Below are positions 30,089 through 38,275 of a stretch of DNA of 46,882 nucleotides, piece after piece. The stretch comes from Arthrobacter sp. Leaf69 (GTDB taxonomy: Bacteria > Actinomycetota > Actinomycetes > Actinomycetales > Micrococcaceae): contig NZ_LMLR01000016.1 of the NCBI RefSeq assembly GCF_001422645.1, positions 54,655-101,536 on the forward strand, in the 5' to 3' direction. The notes under the pieces are model-generated. The model ran no database searches, had not been told where the DNA came from, and saw nothing but the letters and a program-made list of their open reading frames with translations. How positions within the stretch are numbered: position 1 is the stretch's first letter; every line of letters begins with the position of its first letter. Position numbers and translations under genes: made by a program.

Positions 30089-31953
30089 AAGAATTTTCCA
30101 CCCCGCAACTGGCTGACGCGTCCGGCTACAGAAACGCGACCGGGCTGCTCATGCGCCGGTACCGGACCTCTCCGGAACACATCGCCTTCGAGGTCCGGGC
30201 CGGGAATGCCGCGATCACGGATCCCTGGCGGCAGGTGACCACGGGGCAGTTCGTCGACGAGGTCAGGGCCCTGGCCAAGGGCTTCATCGCTGCCGGCCTC
30301 CAGCCCGGCGAAGCACTCGCCATTATGTCCCCCACCCGGTACGAGTGGGCGCTGGCGGACATGGCCGCGTGGTTCGCCGGCACCGTCGTCGTCCCGATCT
30401 ATGAGACGTCGGCCGCACCCCAGGTGACTGCCATCCTCGCCGACGCCGAGGTGCGCCTCGCAATCGCCGGCACCGCTGAGCATGCCCACTTGCTGGAGCA
30501 CGGCTTCGAGCAGGCCGGGATCCGCGCCCTGGGGATCTGGACCATGGACGCCGGTCCGGGAGCGGACCTGGCCGACCTCGTGCTCCGCGGCGCCGGGGTC
30601 TCCGACAACGACGTCGAGGAGCGGCGCATGCTCGCCGACCTCGACGCGGTGGCAACCATCGTCTACACCTCCGGCACCACCGCCGCGCCCAAAGGCGCCC
30701 TCATCACCCACGGCAACTTCGTGGGCCAGGTGCTCAACGTGGCCGCCGCCTACACCGGCGTGGTCCGCGAGGACGGCAACACCATCATCTTCCTGCCGAT
30801 GGCCCATGTGCTGGCCCGCGGACTGCAGCTGATCTGCCTGGCCAACGGCATGCGCATCGCCCACCTGTCCGACCCCCGGGACGTCGTGCCCGCCCTCGGC
30901 GCGCTCAAGCCCACCTTCCTCGTGGTGGTCCCCCGCGTGCTGCAGAAGATCCAGGCGTCCGCCGCAGCCGCCGCGGCGAAGAAGCGCCTCGGCCCGGTCT
31001 GGGCGTCCGCGCAGAGCACCGCCGTTGCGTGGGGCCGGTTCGCCGAAACCCGCGACGCCGATCCGGCGGCCAAAGCGGCGCCGGGCCTGCGGGTGAGGCA
31101 CGCCCTGTTCGACCGCCTCTTCTACGCCCGGCTCCGGACGCTGATGGGCGGCCGTCTCGACTACCTGCTGTCCGGCGCGGCCGCGCTCGACGCCGAGCTC
31201 TCCCTCTTCTTCCGCGGTCTGGGCCTGCCGGTCATCGAGGGCTACGGCCTCACCGAAACCACCGCCCCGCTGACCGGGAACATGCCCGGGTCGATCCGGG
31301 CCGGGTCGGTGGGCGTCCCGATGCCGGGAACAACCCTGCGCCTCTCGGAGCGGGGCGAGGTGCTCGCCCGCGGCGTTGGGGTCTTTGCCGGCTACCGCAG
31401 ACCGGCCGACAACGCTGACGCGTTCGTCGACGGGTTCTTCCGCACCGGCGACCTCGGCGAGCTCGACGAGCAGGGACGGCTCACCCTCAAGGGCCGGATC
31501 AAGGACGTCATCGTCACGGCCGGCGGCAAGACCGTGTCCCCCGCCATCTGGGAAGGTTACGTTGAGGGCGACCCCCTCGTAGCGCATGCCGTCATGGTGG
31601 GAGAAGGCAAACCCTTCCTGGGCGGGCTGGTGCTGCTGGACCCCGAATCCGTCGAGGCCTGGGCAGAGCGCGAGGGCATCGCCGATCTGGCCGGCCTGCG
31701 CATCCCGGACGACGGCGGCGCCGTCCAGATCGACGACGCGCGGCTTCTCACGGCGATCGGCAAGGCCGTCAGCGCCGCCAACGCCAAGATCGCGCGGTCC
31801 GAGCAGGTGCGCCGTTTTGTGCTGCTGCTCACTGATCTCAGCGAGGCCAACGGCATCGTGACCCCCACGATGAAGCTCAAACGCGGCGCCTTCACCGAAC
31901 GCACCCGCCATATCGTCGATACCCTTTACGCCGACCCGAGGAGCCAAGCATGA
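30085..31953 (+). CDS. AMP-dependent synthetase/ligase (long-chain acyl-CoA synthetase-like)
   Basis: 622 aa. The P-loop YTSGTTAAPKG starts at Y194, the adenine motif is EGYGLTET (385-392), and GFFRTGDLGELDEQGRLTLKGRIKDVIV covers the hinge to the C-terminal domain. The penultimate-region Lys lies in TPTMKLKRG. The pattern is that of FadD15-type long-chain fatty acid-CoA ligases, which activate an acid as acyl-AMP and then transfer it to CoA. It sits between marR and DUF2177 with overlapping codons at both ends, so all three are one translation-coupled operon. Confidence 0.92.
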   Translation: MKEFSTPQLADASGYRNATGLLMRRYRTSPEHIAFEVRAGNAAITDPWRQVTTGQFVDEVRALAKGFIAAGLQPGEALAIMSPTRYEWALADMAAWFAGTVVVPIYETSAAPQVTAILADAEVRLAIAGTAEHAHLLEHGFEQAGIRALGIWTMDAGPGADLADLVLRGAGVSDNDVEERRMLADLDAVATIVYTSGTTAAPKGALITHGNFVGQVLNVAAAYTGVVREDGNTIIFLPMAHVLARGLQLICLANGMRIAHLSDPRDVVPALGALKPTFLVVVPRVLQKIQASAAAAAAKKRLGPVWASAQSTAVAWGRFAETRDADPAAKAAPGLRVRHALFDRLFYARLRTLMGGRLDYLLSGAAALDAELSLFFRGLGLPVIEGYGLTETTAPLTGNMPGSIRAGSVGVPMPGTTLRLSERGEVLARGVGVFAGYRRPADNADAFVDGFFRTGDLGELDEQGRLTLKGRIKDVIVTAGGKTVSPAIWEGYVEGDPLVAHAVMVGEGKPFLGGLVLLDPESVEAWAEREGIADLAGLRIPDDGGAVQIDDARLLTAIGKAVSAANAKIARSEQVRRFVLLLTDLSEANGIVTPTMKLKRGAFTERTRHIVDTLYADPRSQA

Positions 31954-32384
31954 ACGTCCAGGTCAAGAGATGGCTGCTTTCCTACGCCGTCGCTGCCGTG
32001 ATCTTTGCCGCCGTCGACGTCGTCTGGATCGGCACCGTGGCGAACAACCAGTACGAAAGCCAGATCGGTGACCTGCTGGCACCCAGCGTCAACCTCGCGG
32101 GCGCCGTGGCCTTTTACCTCGTGTATGTCGTGGGGATCGTGCACTACGGCATCCGGCCCAGCCACCCGGACGCCACCATGCGGGAGCGCGTGACGGGTGC
32201 CGCCCTGTTCGGCTTCTTTACCTACGCCACCTGGGCTCTGACCGCGCTCGCCGTCCTGAAGGACTTCCCCACCGTCGTGGCCCTGACCGATATCGCATGG
32301 GGCGTCGCGGTGTGCAGCGTTGTCACGTGGCTCACGGCCACCCTGCTGCGGCGTATGTTCGCGCGGGCCGGCACCGCAAAATAG
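31950..32384 (+). CDS. DUF2177 membrane protein
   Basis: 144 aa with four hydrophobic segments. The opening RWLLSYAVAAVIFAAVDVVWIG, the YGIRPSHP loop and GAALFGFFTYATWALTALAVLKDFPTVVALTDIAWGVAV match DUF2177. Its ATG overlaps the ligase stop. DUF2177 and DUF1295 genes occur together near cyclopropane-fatty-acid synthase genes in many proteobacteria, so a membrane-lipid function is likely; no synthase is present here. The mechanism is unknown. Confidence 0.88.
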   Translation: MNVQVKRWLLSYAVAAVIFAAVDVVWIGTVANNQYESQIGDLLAPSVNLAGAVAFYLVYVVGIVHYGIRPSHPDATMRERVTGAALFGFFTYATWALTALAVLKDFPTVVALTDIAWGVAVCSVVTWLTATLLRRMFARAGTAK

Positions 32385-32415
32385 GACGCGCGTTGCAATG
32401 GCGTTGGTGTGGCCG

Positions 32416-34149
32416 TCAGTCCCCGGCGCTCCATTCGGCGCCGGTCTCGGCCATGTAGGCGGCCACGGCGGCGTCGACGGTGCGGTAGAAGTGGCGCGGG
32501 TCGATTTGGCTGGTCAGTTCGTAGCGTTCGATCTTTGCCCGGACGCCGTGCTTGAGTTCCGCGAACACCAGGGAGGTGCCTTGGGCGTTCAGCTCGACGT
32601 CCAGCTCGAGCAGCACGTCCGAGGCCGTGGTGTCCACGTCCGTGATGGGTTCGGCCGCGATGACGATCCACCGCGGTTTGGGTTCGGTCCGGGCCAGCCG
32701 CCGGATGTTTTCGCGGAACGGCCGGACGTTGGCGAAGAACAGCGGCGCGTCGAACCGGTAGATCACCAGGCCGGGCAGGTGCTTCGCGTCCGGGTGAAAG
32801 TGCACGTCATGGAACCCTTCGACGCCGGGCACCCGCCCGATCACCGTCTCGTAGGGCCACCAGGCCCGGCGGAAGATGTTGAGGATGGACAGCCCCACGG
32901 CAATGCCGATGCCGGGCAGGACCCCCAAGAGCGTCACCCCGAGGAAGGCCGCGATCGAAAGATTGAACTCCGTCTTGCGCTGGCGCCAGAGCCGCACCGT
33001 GCCCGGGATGTCGGCGAGGGATATTGATGCGGTGATCACAATGGCCGCCAGCGCCGGCTGGGGCAGGTTCCGGAACAGCCCCGGCAGCAGCACCAGCATG
33101 AGCAGGATCAGCACGGCACCCGTCACGCCCGTGAGCTGGGTCTTCGAGTTGGCGCGTTCCGCGACCGCGGTCCGGGAACCGCTGGTGCTCACCGGGAAGC
33201 CCTGGAACAGGCCCGCCGCCAGGTTCGCCGCGCCGATGCCGATCATTTCCTGATTGCCCCGGATCTCCTCGCCGGAGCGCGCGGCGAACGCCGACGCCGT
33301 CGAGATCGTGTCCGTCAAGGACACCAGCGCGATTCCGAGCGCACCGGCGAACATCAGGGCGAAGTCCGAGAATTCCAGATACGGGATGGTGAACGGCGGG
33401 AAGCCCTGCGGCAGCTCTCCCACGAGCGAGACGCCCCGGTCCGCGAGTCCGAAGAGCGACGTCGCCCCGATCGCGAGCACCACCATGACCAGCACCGACG
33501 GGACCTTTGGCAGCCACCGTTGCAGCGCCAGGATCAGCACAATCCCGGAGATACCGACGGCGGCCGCGGCAACCACCGCCTCGCCCCCGGCCACGCCCTG
33601 GAAGAAGCCGACGAGGTCCCCGATGAACCCTTCCCCGCTCACCGAGAAGCCGAAAAGCTTGGGGAGTTGGCCGACCAGGATGGTGATCGCGAGGCCGTTC
33701 ATGTAGCCGATCATCGTGGGCTTGGAGATGAGGTCCGCGATGAAACCGAGTTTCGCGACGGACGCGAGGACCATGATGACACCGACCATCATGGCGAGCA
33801 TCGACGCGAGGACCACCGCTTTCTGCGGGTCGCCGTCGGAGGCTACGAGCGGCAGGACCGTGGCCGCGATCATCGGTCCGAGGGACGAGTCCGGTCCCAG
33901 CACCAGGATGCGGGACGGGCCGAAAACCGCATAGGCGAGCAGGCACAGGACGGTGGTGTACAGCCCGGTGATCGGGGGCAGTCCTGCCAGCTCCGCGTAG
34001 GCCATGCCCTGGGGCACCAACAAGGTCGCCAGGACAATGCCGGCGACGATGTCCTTGCCGAACCAGCTCTTCCGGTAGGTCGCGGCGACGTCGAGTCCGG
34101 GCATCACCTGACGCAGCCAGCCCTTCCGCCGCTCTGGGGTCTCGGTCAT
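32416..34149 (-). CDS. SulP-family anion transporter with STAS domain
   Basis: 577 aa from the ATG at 34149. The membrane domain opens SWFGKDIVAGIVLATLLVPQGMAYAELAGLPPITGLYT, the SulP signature, with 10-14 helices to about residue 420. A C-terminal STAS domain (about 440-560; RFDAPLFFANVRPFRENIRRL, then DTTASDVLLELDVELNAQGTSLVFAEL) follows. Substrates in the family are sulfate, bicarbonate or other anions; the sequence does not decide. A frame extension to 34272 exists, but CAGAGT 6 nt before this ATG and the normal SulP N-terminus support the shorter form. No carbonic anhydrase is adjacent. Confidence 0.92.
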   Translation of the reverse strand: MTETPERRKGWLRQVMPGLDVAATYRKSWFGKDIVAGIVLATLLVPQGMAYAELAGLPPITGLYTTVLCLLAYAVFGPSRILVLGPDSSLGPMIAATVLPLVASDGDPQKAVVLASMLAMMVGVIMVLASVAKLGFIADLISKPTMIGYMNGLAITILVGQLPKLFGFSVSGEGFIGDLVGFFQGVAGGEAVVAAAAVGISGIVLILALQRWLPKVPSVLVMVVLAIGATSLFGLADRGVSLVGELPQGFPPFTIPYLEFSDFALMFAGALGIALVSLTDTISTASAFAARSGEEIRGNQEMIGIGAANLAAGLFQGFPVSTSGSRTAVAERANSKTQLTGVTGAVLILLMLVLLPGLFRNLPQPALAAIVITASISLADIPGTVRLWRQRKTEFNLSIAAFLGVTLLGVLPGIGIAVGLSILNIFRRAWWPYETVIGRVPGVEGFHDVHFHPDAKHLPGLVIYRFDAPLFFANVRPFRENIRRLARTEPKPRWIVIAAEPITDVDTTASDVLLELDVELNAQGTSLVFAELKHGVRAKIERYELTSQIDPRHFYRTVDAAVAAYMAETGAEWSAGD

Positions 34150-34155
34150 AACGGA

Positions 34156-34161
34156 ACTCTG
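34156..34161 (-). promoter_or_regulatory. -10 of leaderless promoter (CAGAGT) of SulP gene
   Basis: CAGAGT ends 6 nt before the ATG at 34149, and there is no ribosome binding site. Confidence 0.45.
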
Positions 34162-34244
34162 CCGGGCGGCGGGGCCCGCTGCATCCTCCGCCGAGGGTGA
34201 ACCGGGCCAGCCGGGCGCCGTCGCGCGGTGCAGGCTGACCGCCC

Positions 34245-34275
34245 TTGTCTCGATAGGTGAAGTGTGCTTCACTAT
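34245..34275 (+). promoter_or_regulatory. Promoter of the riboswitch-terC transcript
   Basis: TTGTCT (34245-34250) and CACTAT (34270-34275) are 19 nt apart and would start transcription near 34281, exactly where the riboswitch begins. The -10 is non-consensus. Confidence 0.4.
34257..34272. promoter_or_regulatory. Palindrome GTGAAG-TGTG-CTTCAC in the terC promoter
   Basis: Perfect 6-bp arms with a 4-nt centre, lying between the proposed -35 and -10 of the riboswitch transcript. It is placed like a repressor site, possibly for the winged-helix protein encoded after terC or for a metal regulator elsewhere. Confidence 0.45.
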
Positions 34276-34280
34276 TTTCC

Positions 34281-34377
34281 ACGGAGGGGAGTATCCCCTG
34301 AATGTACCGTCGTCAGTACGGCCGACCCTGAGCGGCCCGGCGGGACAGGTCCCCCTGGGACCGGGAAAGACCTCCAG
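34281..34377 (+). ncRNA. yybP-ykoY (manganese) riboswitch
   Basis: The 5' end GGAGGGGAGTA and the later CCGTCGTCAGTACGG carry the conserved GGGGAGUA and CGUCGUCA features of the yybP-ykoY class, and GGGAAAGACCTCC closes the element by pairing with GGAGG at the start (34283-34287 with 34371-34375). Two CCCTG/CCCGG-containing arms lie between. This class senses Mn2+ and commonly precedes TerC/Alx and P-type efflux genes. It sits 33 nt upstream of the terC ATG. The start codon region has no strong Shine-Dalgarno sequence (weak GGAAG), so control of translation or termination is plausible. Confidence 0.88.
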
Positions 34378-34409
34378 TTGGTTGAACTGACTGGAAGCGG
34401 TGTCCCCTC

Positions 34410-35459
34410 ATGAGTGTTCCTTTCTGGGCCTGGTTGGCCGTTCTAGCTGTCATTGTCCTGATGCTGGCCGTGGACTTGTTCGCCCACCGAAAGGCGCACG
34501 CCATCGGTGTCCGCGAAGCGGCATTGTGGTCCGGCGTGTGGGTCGCTTTCGGATTGGGCTTCGGCGCCCTGGTGTGGCACATCTACGGGGCAGAATTCGG
34601 CCAGCAATACTTCGCCGGATACCTGATCGAGAAATCCCTGGCAGTGGACAACGTGTTCATCTGGGCGATCATCTTCACGTACTTCGCAGTCCCCCGCGAA
34701 TACCAGCACCGGGTGCTGTTCTTCGGGGTGGTGGGTGCCCTGATCTTCCGTGGCATCTTCATCGCGGCGGGTTCCGCGATCATCGCCAGTGCCGGGTGGG
34801 TGCTGTACCTCTTTGCCGCTTTCCTTCTCCTGACGGGCTACCGGATGATCCGCCACCGCAATGACCACCTGGACCCGGAAAAGTCCCGGATACTGAAACT
34901 CTTCCGCCGGCGCGTGCCCATGACGGACGACTTCCACGGCCAGCGTTTCCTGATCCGCAGGAACGGCGCCGTTTTGGCCACCCCGCTGCTGGCCGTCCTG
35001 GTCCTCGTCGAGGTCACTGACATCATCTTTGCCGTGGACTCCATCCCCGCGATCTTCGCAGTCACCGACGAAGTGTTCCTGGTCTTCACGGCCAACGCTT
35101 TTGCCATCCTGGGTCTGCGGGCCATGTACTTCCTGCTCGCTGACCTGATCCACCGCTTCATCTACCTCAAGATCGGACTCGCCCTCGTCCTGATCTGGGT
35201 GGGGCTCAAGATGCTCCTCAAGGTCGACATCTACTACATCCCCACCCCGCTGTCCCTGGCCGTCATCGCCACGATCCTTGGAGTGTCCATCGGCGCAAGC
35301 CTCTGGGCAACCCGCGGACAGGCCCGCAGGGCTCCCACGGCGCCGGCGCACTCCCCGTTCGGAACCGCCTCAGCCGAGGAAATCGCCGCTCTGGAGCCAC
35401 TGTGGCGCCGGCGCTCCGCCACGAAAGCGTCGCCGTCGGCGTCGTCGAAACGACAGTAA
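34410..35459 (+). CDS. TerC/Alx-family integral membrane protein
   Basis: 349 aa with about nine hydrophobic segments. The conserved acidic motifs EKSLAVDNVFIW and EVTDIIFAVDSIPAIFAVT are present and probably bind divalent metal in the membrane. TerC/Alx proteins are linked to Mn2+ export and to metalation of secreted proteins. Control by the Mn riboswitch just upstream supports a manganese-exporter role. The C-terminal 40 residues are a Ser/Ala/Arg-rich soluble tail. The winged-helix gene starts 9 nt after its stop, so the two are cotranscribed. Confidence 0.92.
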   Translation: MSVPFWAWLAVLAVIVLMLAVDLFAHRKAHAIGVREAALWSGVWVAFGLGFGALVWHIYGAEFGQQYFAGYLIEKSLAVDNVFIWAIIFTYFAVPREYQHRVLFFGVVGALIFRGIFIAAGSAIIASAGWVLYLFAAFLLLTGYRMIRHRNDHLDPEKSRILKLFRRRVPMTDDFHGQRFLIRRNGAVLATPLLAVLVLVEVTDIIFAVDSIPAIFAVTDEVFLVFTANAFAILGLRAMYFLLADLIHRFIYLKIGLALVLIWVGLKMLLKVDIYYIPTPLSLAVIATILGVSIGASLWATRGQARRAPTAPAHSPFGTASAEEIAALEPLWRRRSATKASPSASSKRQ

Positions 35460-35468
35460 GGAACAACC

Positions 35469-35930
35469 ATGCCAGACTCCCCGGTACCGGAAAAGGATCC
35501 GGAGCCTGCCTCGCCACCGGTACCCCGCCGTCCCGCGTGGACCTTCCTCACGAACCACGGGCACGTCCTGCTTTCGGTGGCCGCCGACCCTCAAGCCCGC
35601 ATTACCGACATCGCTGCGAGGGTTGGCATCACCCCACGCTCAACCCTCCAGATCCTCAAGGATCTCGAAGACGGAGGATACCTTCACCGCGTCCGGGCAG
35701 GACGGCGGACCCGCTACGCCATTGAACCCCACCGTCACTTCCGTCACCCCGCCACCGCGAACCGGGAAATCGACGGCCTGATCGGCCTCTTCTCAGGCCC
35801 CGCGCCGTCAGCCGACGCGCTGCCACCCAGGGAGGTCCCGCCACGCCGGGAGAGCCCGCGGCCGCGCGATGGGCCGCAGCTTGCCCCGGAGTTGGCCGGG
35901 TCCCGCGGGCCGGTTGTGCACCCGGACTGA
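35469..35930 (+). CDS. Winged helix-turn-helix protein cotranscribed with terC
   Basis: 153 aa. A Pro-rich N-terminus (1-20) precedes a winged helix at about 25-90 (NHGHVLLSVAADPQARITDIAARVGITPRSTLQILKDLEDGGYLHRVRAGRRTRYAIEPH), resembling MarR/IclR-type single-domain regulators. The C-terminal 50 residues are Pro/Arg-rich and probably disordered, with no effector domain or clear metal site. AAGGAAC precedes the ATG. The palindrome in the terC promoter is a candidate target, giving feedback control of the operon; that is an inference. Confidence 0.8.
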   Translation: MPDSPVPEKDPEPASPPVPRRPAWTFLTNHGHVLLSVAADPQARITDIAARVGITPRSTLQILKDLEDGGYLHRVRAGRRTRYAIEPHRHFRHPATANREIDGLIGLFSGPAPSADALPPREVPPRRESPRPRDGPQLAPELAGSRGPVVHPD

Positions 35931-35942
35931 TAGGCCTAGAGT
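35914..35942 (+). promoter_or_regulatory. Promoter of aldo/keto reductase gene
   Basis: TTGTGC (35914-35919), a 17-nt spacer and TAGAGT (35937-35942), partly inside the end of the preceding gene. It is one of the best-formed -35/-10 pairs in the window and gives a leader of about 75 nt. Confidence 0.6.
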
Positions 35943-36022
35943 GGCCATCGGCCAACTGCTTGCCGCACCGCGGCACGCACATGTGCTGGAAGCCGCTCCC
36001 ACTTCTGATCGAGGAGATACCT

Positions 36023-36997
<975 letters not shown>

Positions 36998-37038
36998 GCC
37001 GACCGTGGCGGAACCTGCAACGCAGGATCCCGTAGCGC

Positions 37039-37132
37039 CCACCCCGATTGCCCTATCAGTTTTGGTGCCCAACCGCGGGTGTTAGCAACCAGAAGTGCTA
37101 GGGCAACCGGGGAATCCAGGGCAACTCGGGTG
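37039..37132. repeat. Long imperfect inverted repeat with two right arms, between convergent genes
   Basis: CCCCGATTGCCCTA (37042-37055) pairs with TAGGGCAACCGGGG (37099-37112), one mismatch in 14. A second related arm AGGGCAACTCGGGTG (37118-37132) could pair instead. It lies between the stops of the aldo/keto reductase (+) and the adenine deaminase (-). It may be a bidirectional terminator with alternative folds or the remnant of a small mobile repeat. Confidence 0.5.
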
Positions 37133-37135
37133 GGG

Positions 37136-38227
37136 TCAGTGCCCGGACGCCGCCAGTTCGGCCAGCAGCTCTGCCTTGCGCTCGTCGCTCGCGAAGGATG
37201 AGCGGATCGAGTTCGCCGCCATCCGTACACAGTCGAACTCGGACAGACCGATCACGGATTTGAGCTGCGCGAAGTTATCGTCCACGTACCCGCCGAAATA
37301 CGCGGGGTCGTCCGAGTTCACGCTCACGTTCAGCCCGGCGGCGAGCATGGCCGGCAGCGGGTGTTCCTTCAGGCTGTCCACGGCCCGGAGCCGGACGTTG
37401 GACAACGGGCACACAGTCAGCGGCATGAGCTCCTGCACCAGGCGCTCCACCAGCTCGGGATCCTCCATGCAGCGGATGCCATGATCGATCCGCTCCACCT
37501 CCAGGAGATCCAGCGCGTCGATGATGTACGACGGCGGGCCCTCCTCCCCGGCGTGCGCGATCCGGCGCAGCCCGGCGTCCTTGGCCCGGGCGAACAGCCG
37601 CTGGAACTTGGCCGGCGGGTTGCCCACCTCGGCCGAGTCGAGGCCGATGCCCGCGATCGGCGCGTCCATGGCCAGCAACTGTTCCAGCACCTCCAGCGCG
37701 GAGTCCTCGGACAGGTCCCGCAGGAACGCGGCGATCAGCAGGGTGGAGATGCCGAACTCCTGCTCCGACCCGGCCAGCACCGAGGCCACGCCGTTCACAC
37801 ACGTCTCGAGAGCGACGCCGCGGGACAGATGAGCCTGCGGGTCCAGCATGATCTCGGCGTGCCGCACCCCGGCGAGCGCAGCCCGGGACAGGTACGCCCG
37901 CGTCATGTCCGCGAAGTCCTGCTCGGTCTGCAGCACGGCCATGTTGGCGTAGTACAGGTCCAGGAACGACTGCAAGTCGGTGAACTCATAGCGGGAACGC
38001 AGCTCGGCCAGGTCCGCGTAGGGCAGCTGAATTCCGTTGCGTTCCGCGAGGGCGAAGATCAGCTCGGGCTCAAGGGTGCCCTCGATGTGGAGGTGGAGTT
38101 CCGCGACCGGCAGCGGACCGTGCACCTCCTCGGGAACCTCGGCGAATTCGGGCACCACAGGGGTGGCGGGTGCTGCGCTGTCCGGGGCAACGCCCTCGGG
38201 GGCAGCGACGCCGTCGTTAGTTTCCAT
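37136..38227 (-). CDS. ADA-superfamily deaminase, adenine deaminase type
   Basis: 363 aa. After a 40-residue Ala/Pro/Glu-rich leader come the zinc ligands HLH (H45, H47), then IEGTLEPEL. The catalytic HAGEE, the ERIDHG segment and the metal Asp in NSDDPAYFGG complete the amidohydrolase site. The IEGTLEPEL and SDDPAYFGGY variants are those of the Aah1/Pa0148-type adenine deaminases (EC 3.5.4.2) rather than classical adenosine deaminase (LDGS... and SDDP-x-x). Adenine to hypoxanthine in purine salvage is thus the preferred role. The start is supported by TATCCT 6 nt upstream; the upstream frame overlaps the divergent gene. Confidence 0.85.
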   Translation of the reverse strand: METNDGVAAPEGVAPDSAAPATPVVPEFAEVPEEVHGPLPVAELHLHIEGTLEPELIFALAERNGIQLPYADLAELRSRYEFTDLQSFLDLYYANMAVLQTEQDFADMTRAYLSRAALAGVRHAEIMLDPQAHLSRGVALETCVNGVASVLAGSEQEFGISTLLIAAFLRDLSEDSALEVLEQLLAMDAPIAGIGLDSAEVGNPPAKFQRLFARAKDAGLRRIAHAGEEGPPSYIIDALDLLEVERIDHGIRCMEDPELVERLVQELMPLTVCPLSNVRLRAVDSLKEHPLPAMLAAGLNVSVNSDDPAYFGGYVDDNFAQLKSVIGLSEFDCVRMAANSIRSSFASDERKAELLAELAASGH

Positions 38228-38233
38228 TCGGTA

Positions 38234-38239
38234 AGGATA
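38234..38239 (-). promoter_or_regulatory. -10 of leaderless promoter (TATCCT) of deaminase gene
   Basis: TATCCT ends 6 nt before the ATG at 38227, without a ribosome binding site. Confidence 0.45.
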
Positions 38240-38262
38240 TGCCCGCAGGTGGCAGACACGGA

Positions 38263-38268
38263 TAGAGT
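38263..38268 (+). promoter_or_regulatory. -10 of leaderless promoter (TAGAGT) of UvrA-like gene
   Basis: TAGAGT ends 7 nt before the ATG at 38276. The two divergent starts are only 48 nt apart, so both promoters must be compact. Confidence 0.45.
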
Positions 38269-38275
38269 CGATGGG

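Noticed and set aside
29857..31947. Open frame of about 700 codons on the minus strand
   Set aside because: Antisense shadow of the acyl-CoA ligase, which has full catalytic motifs and codon coupling to its neighbours.
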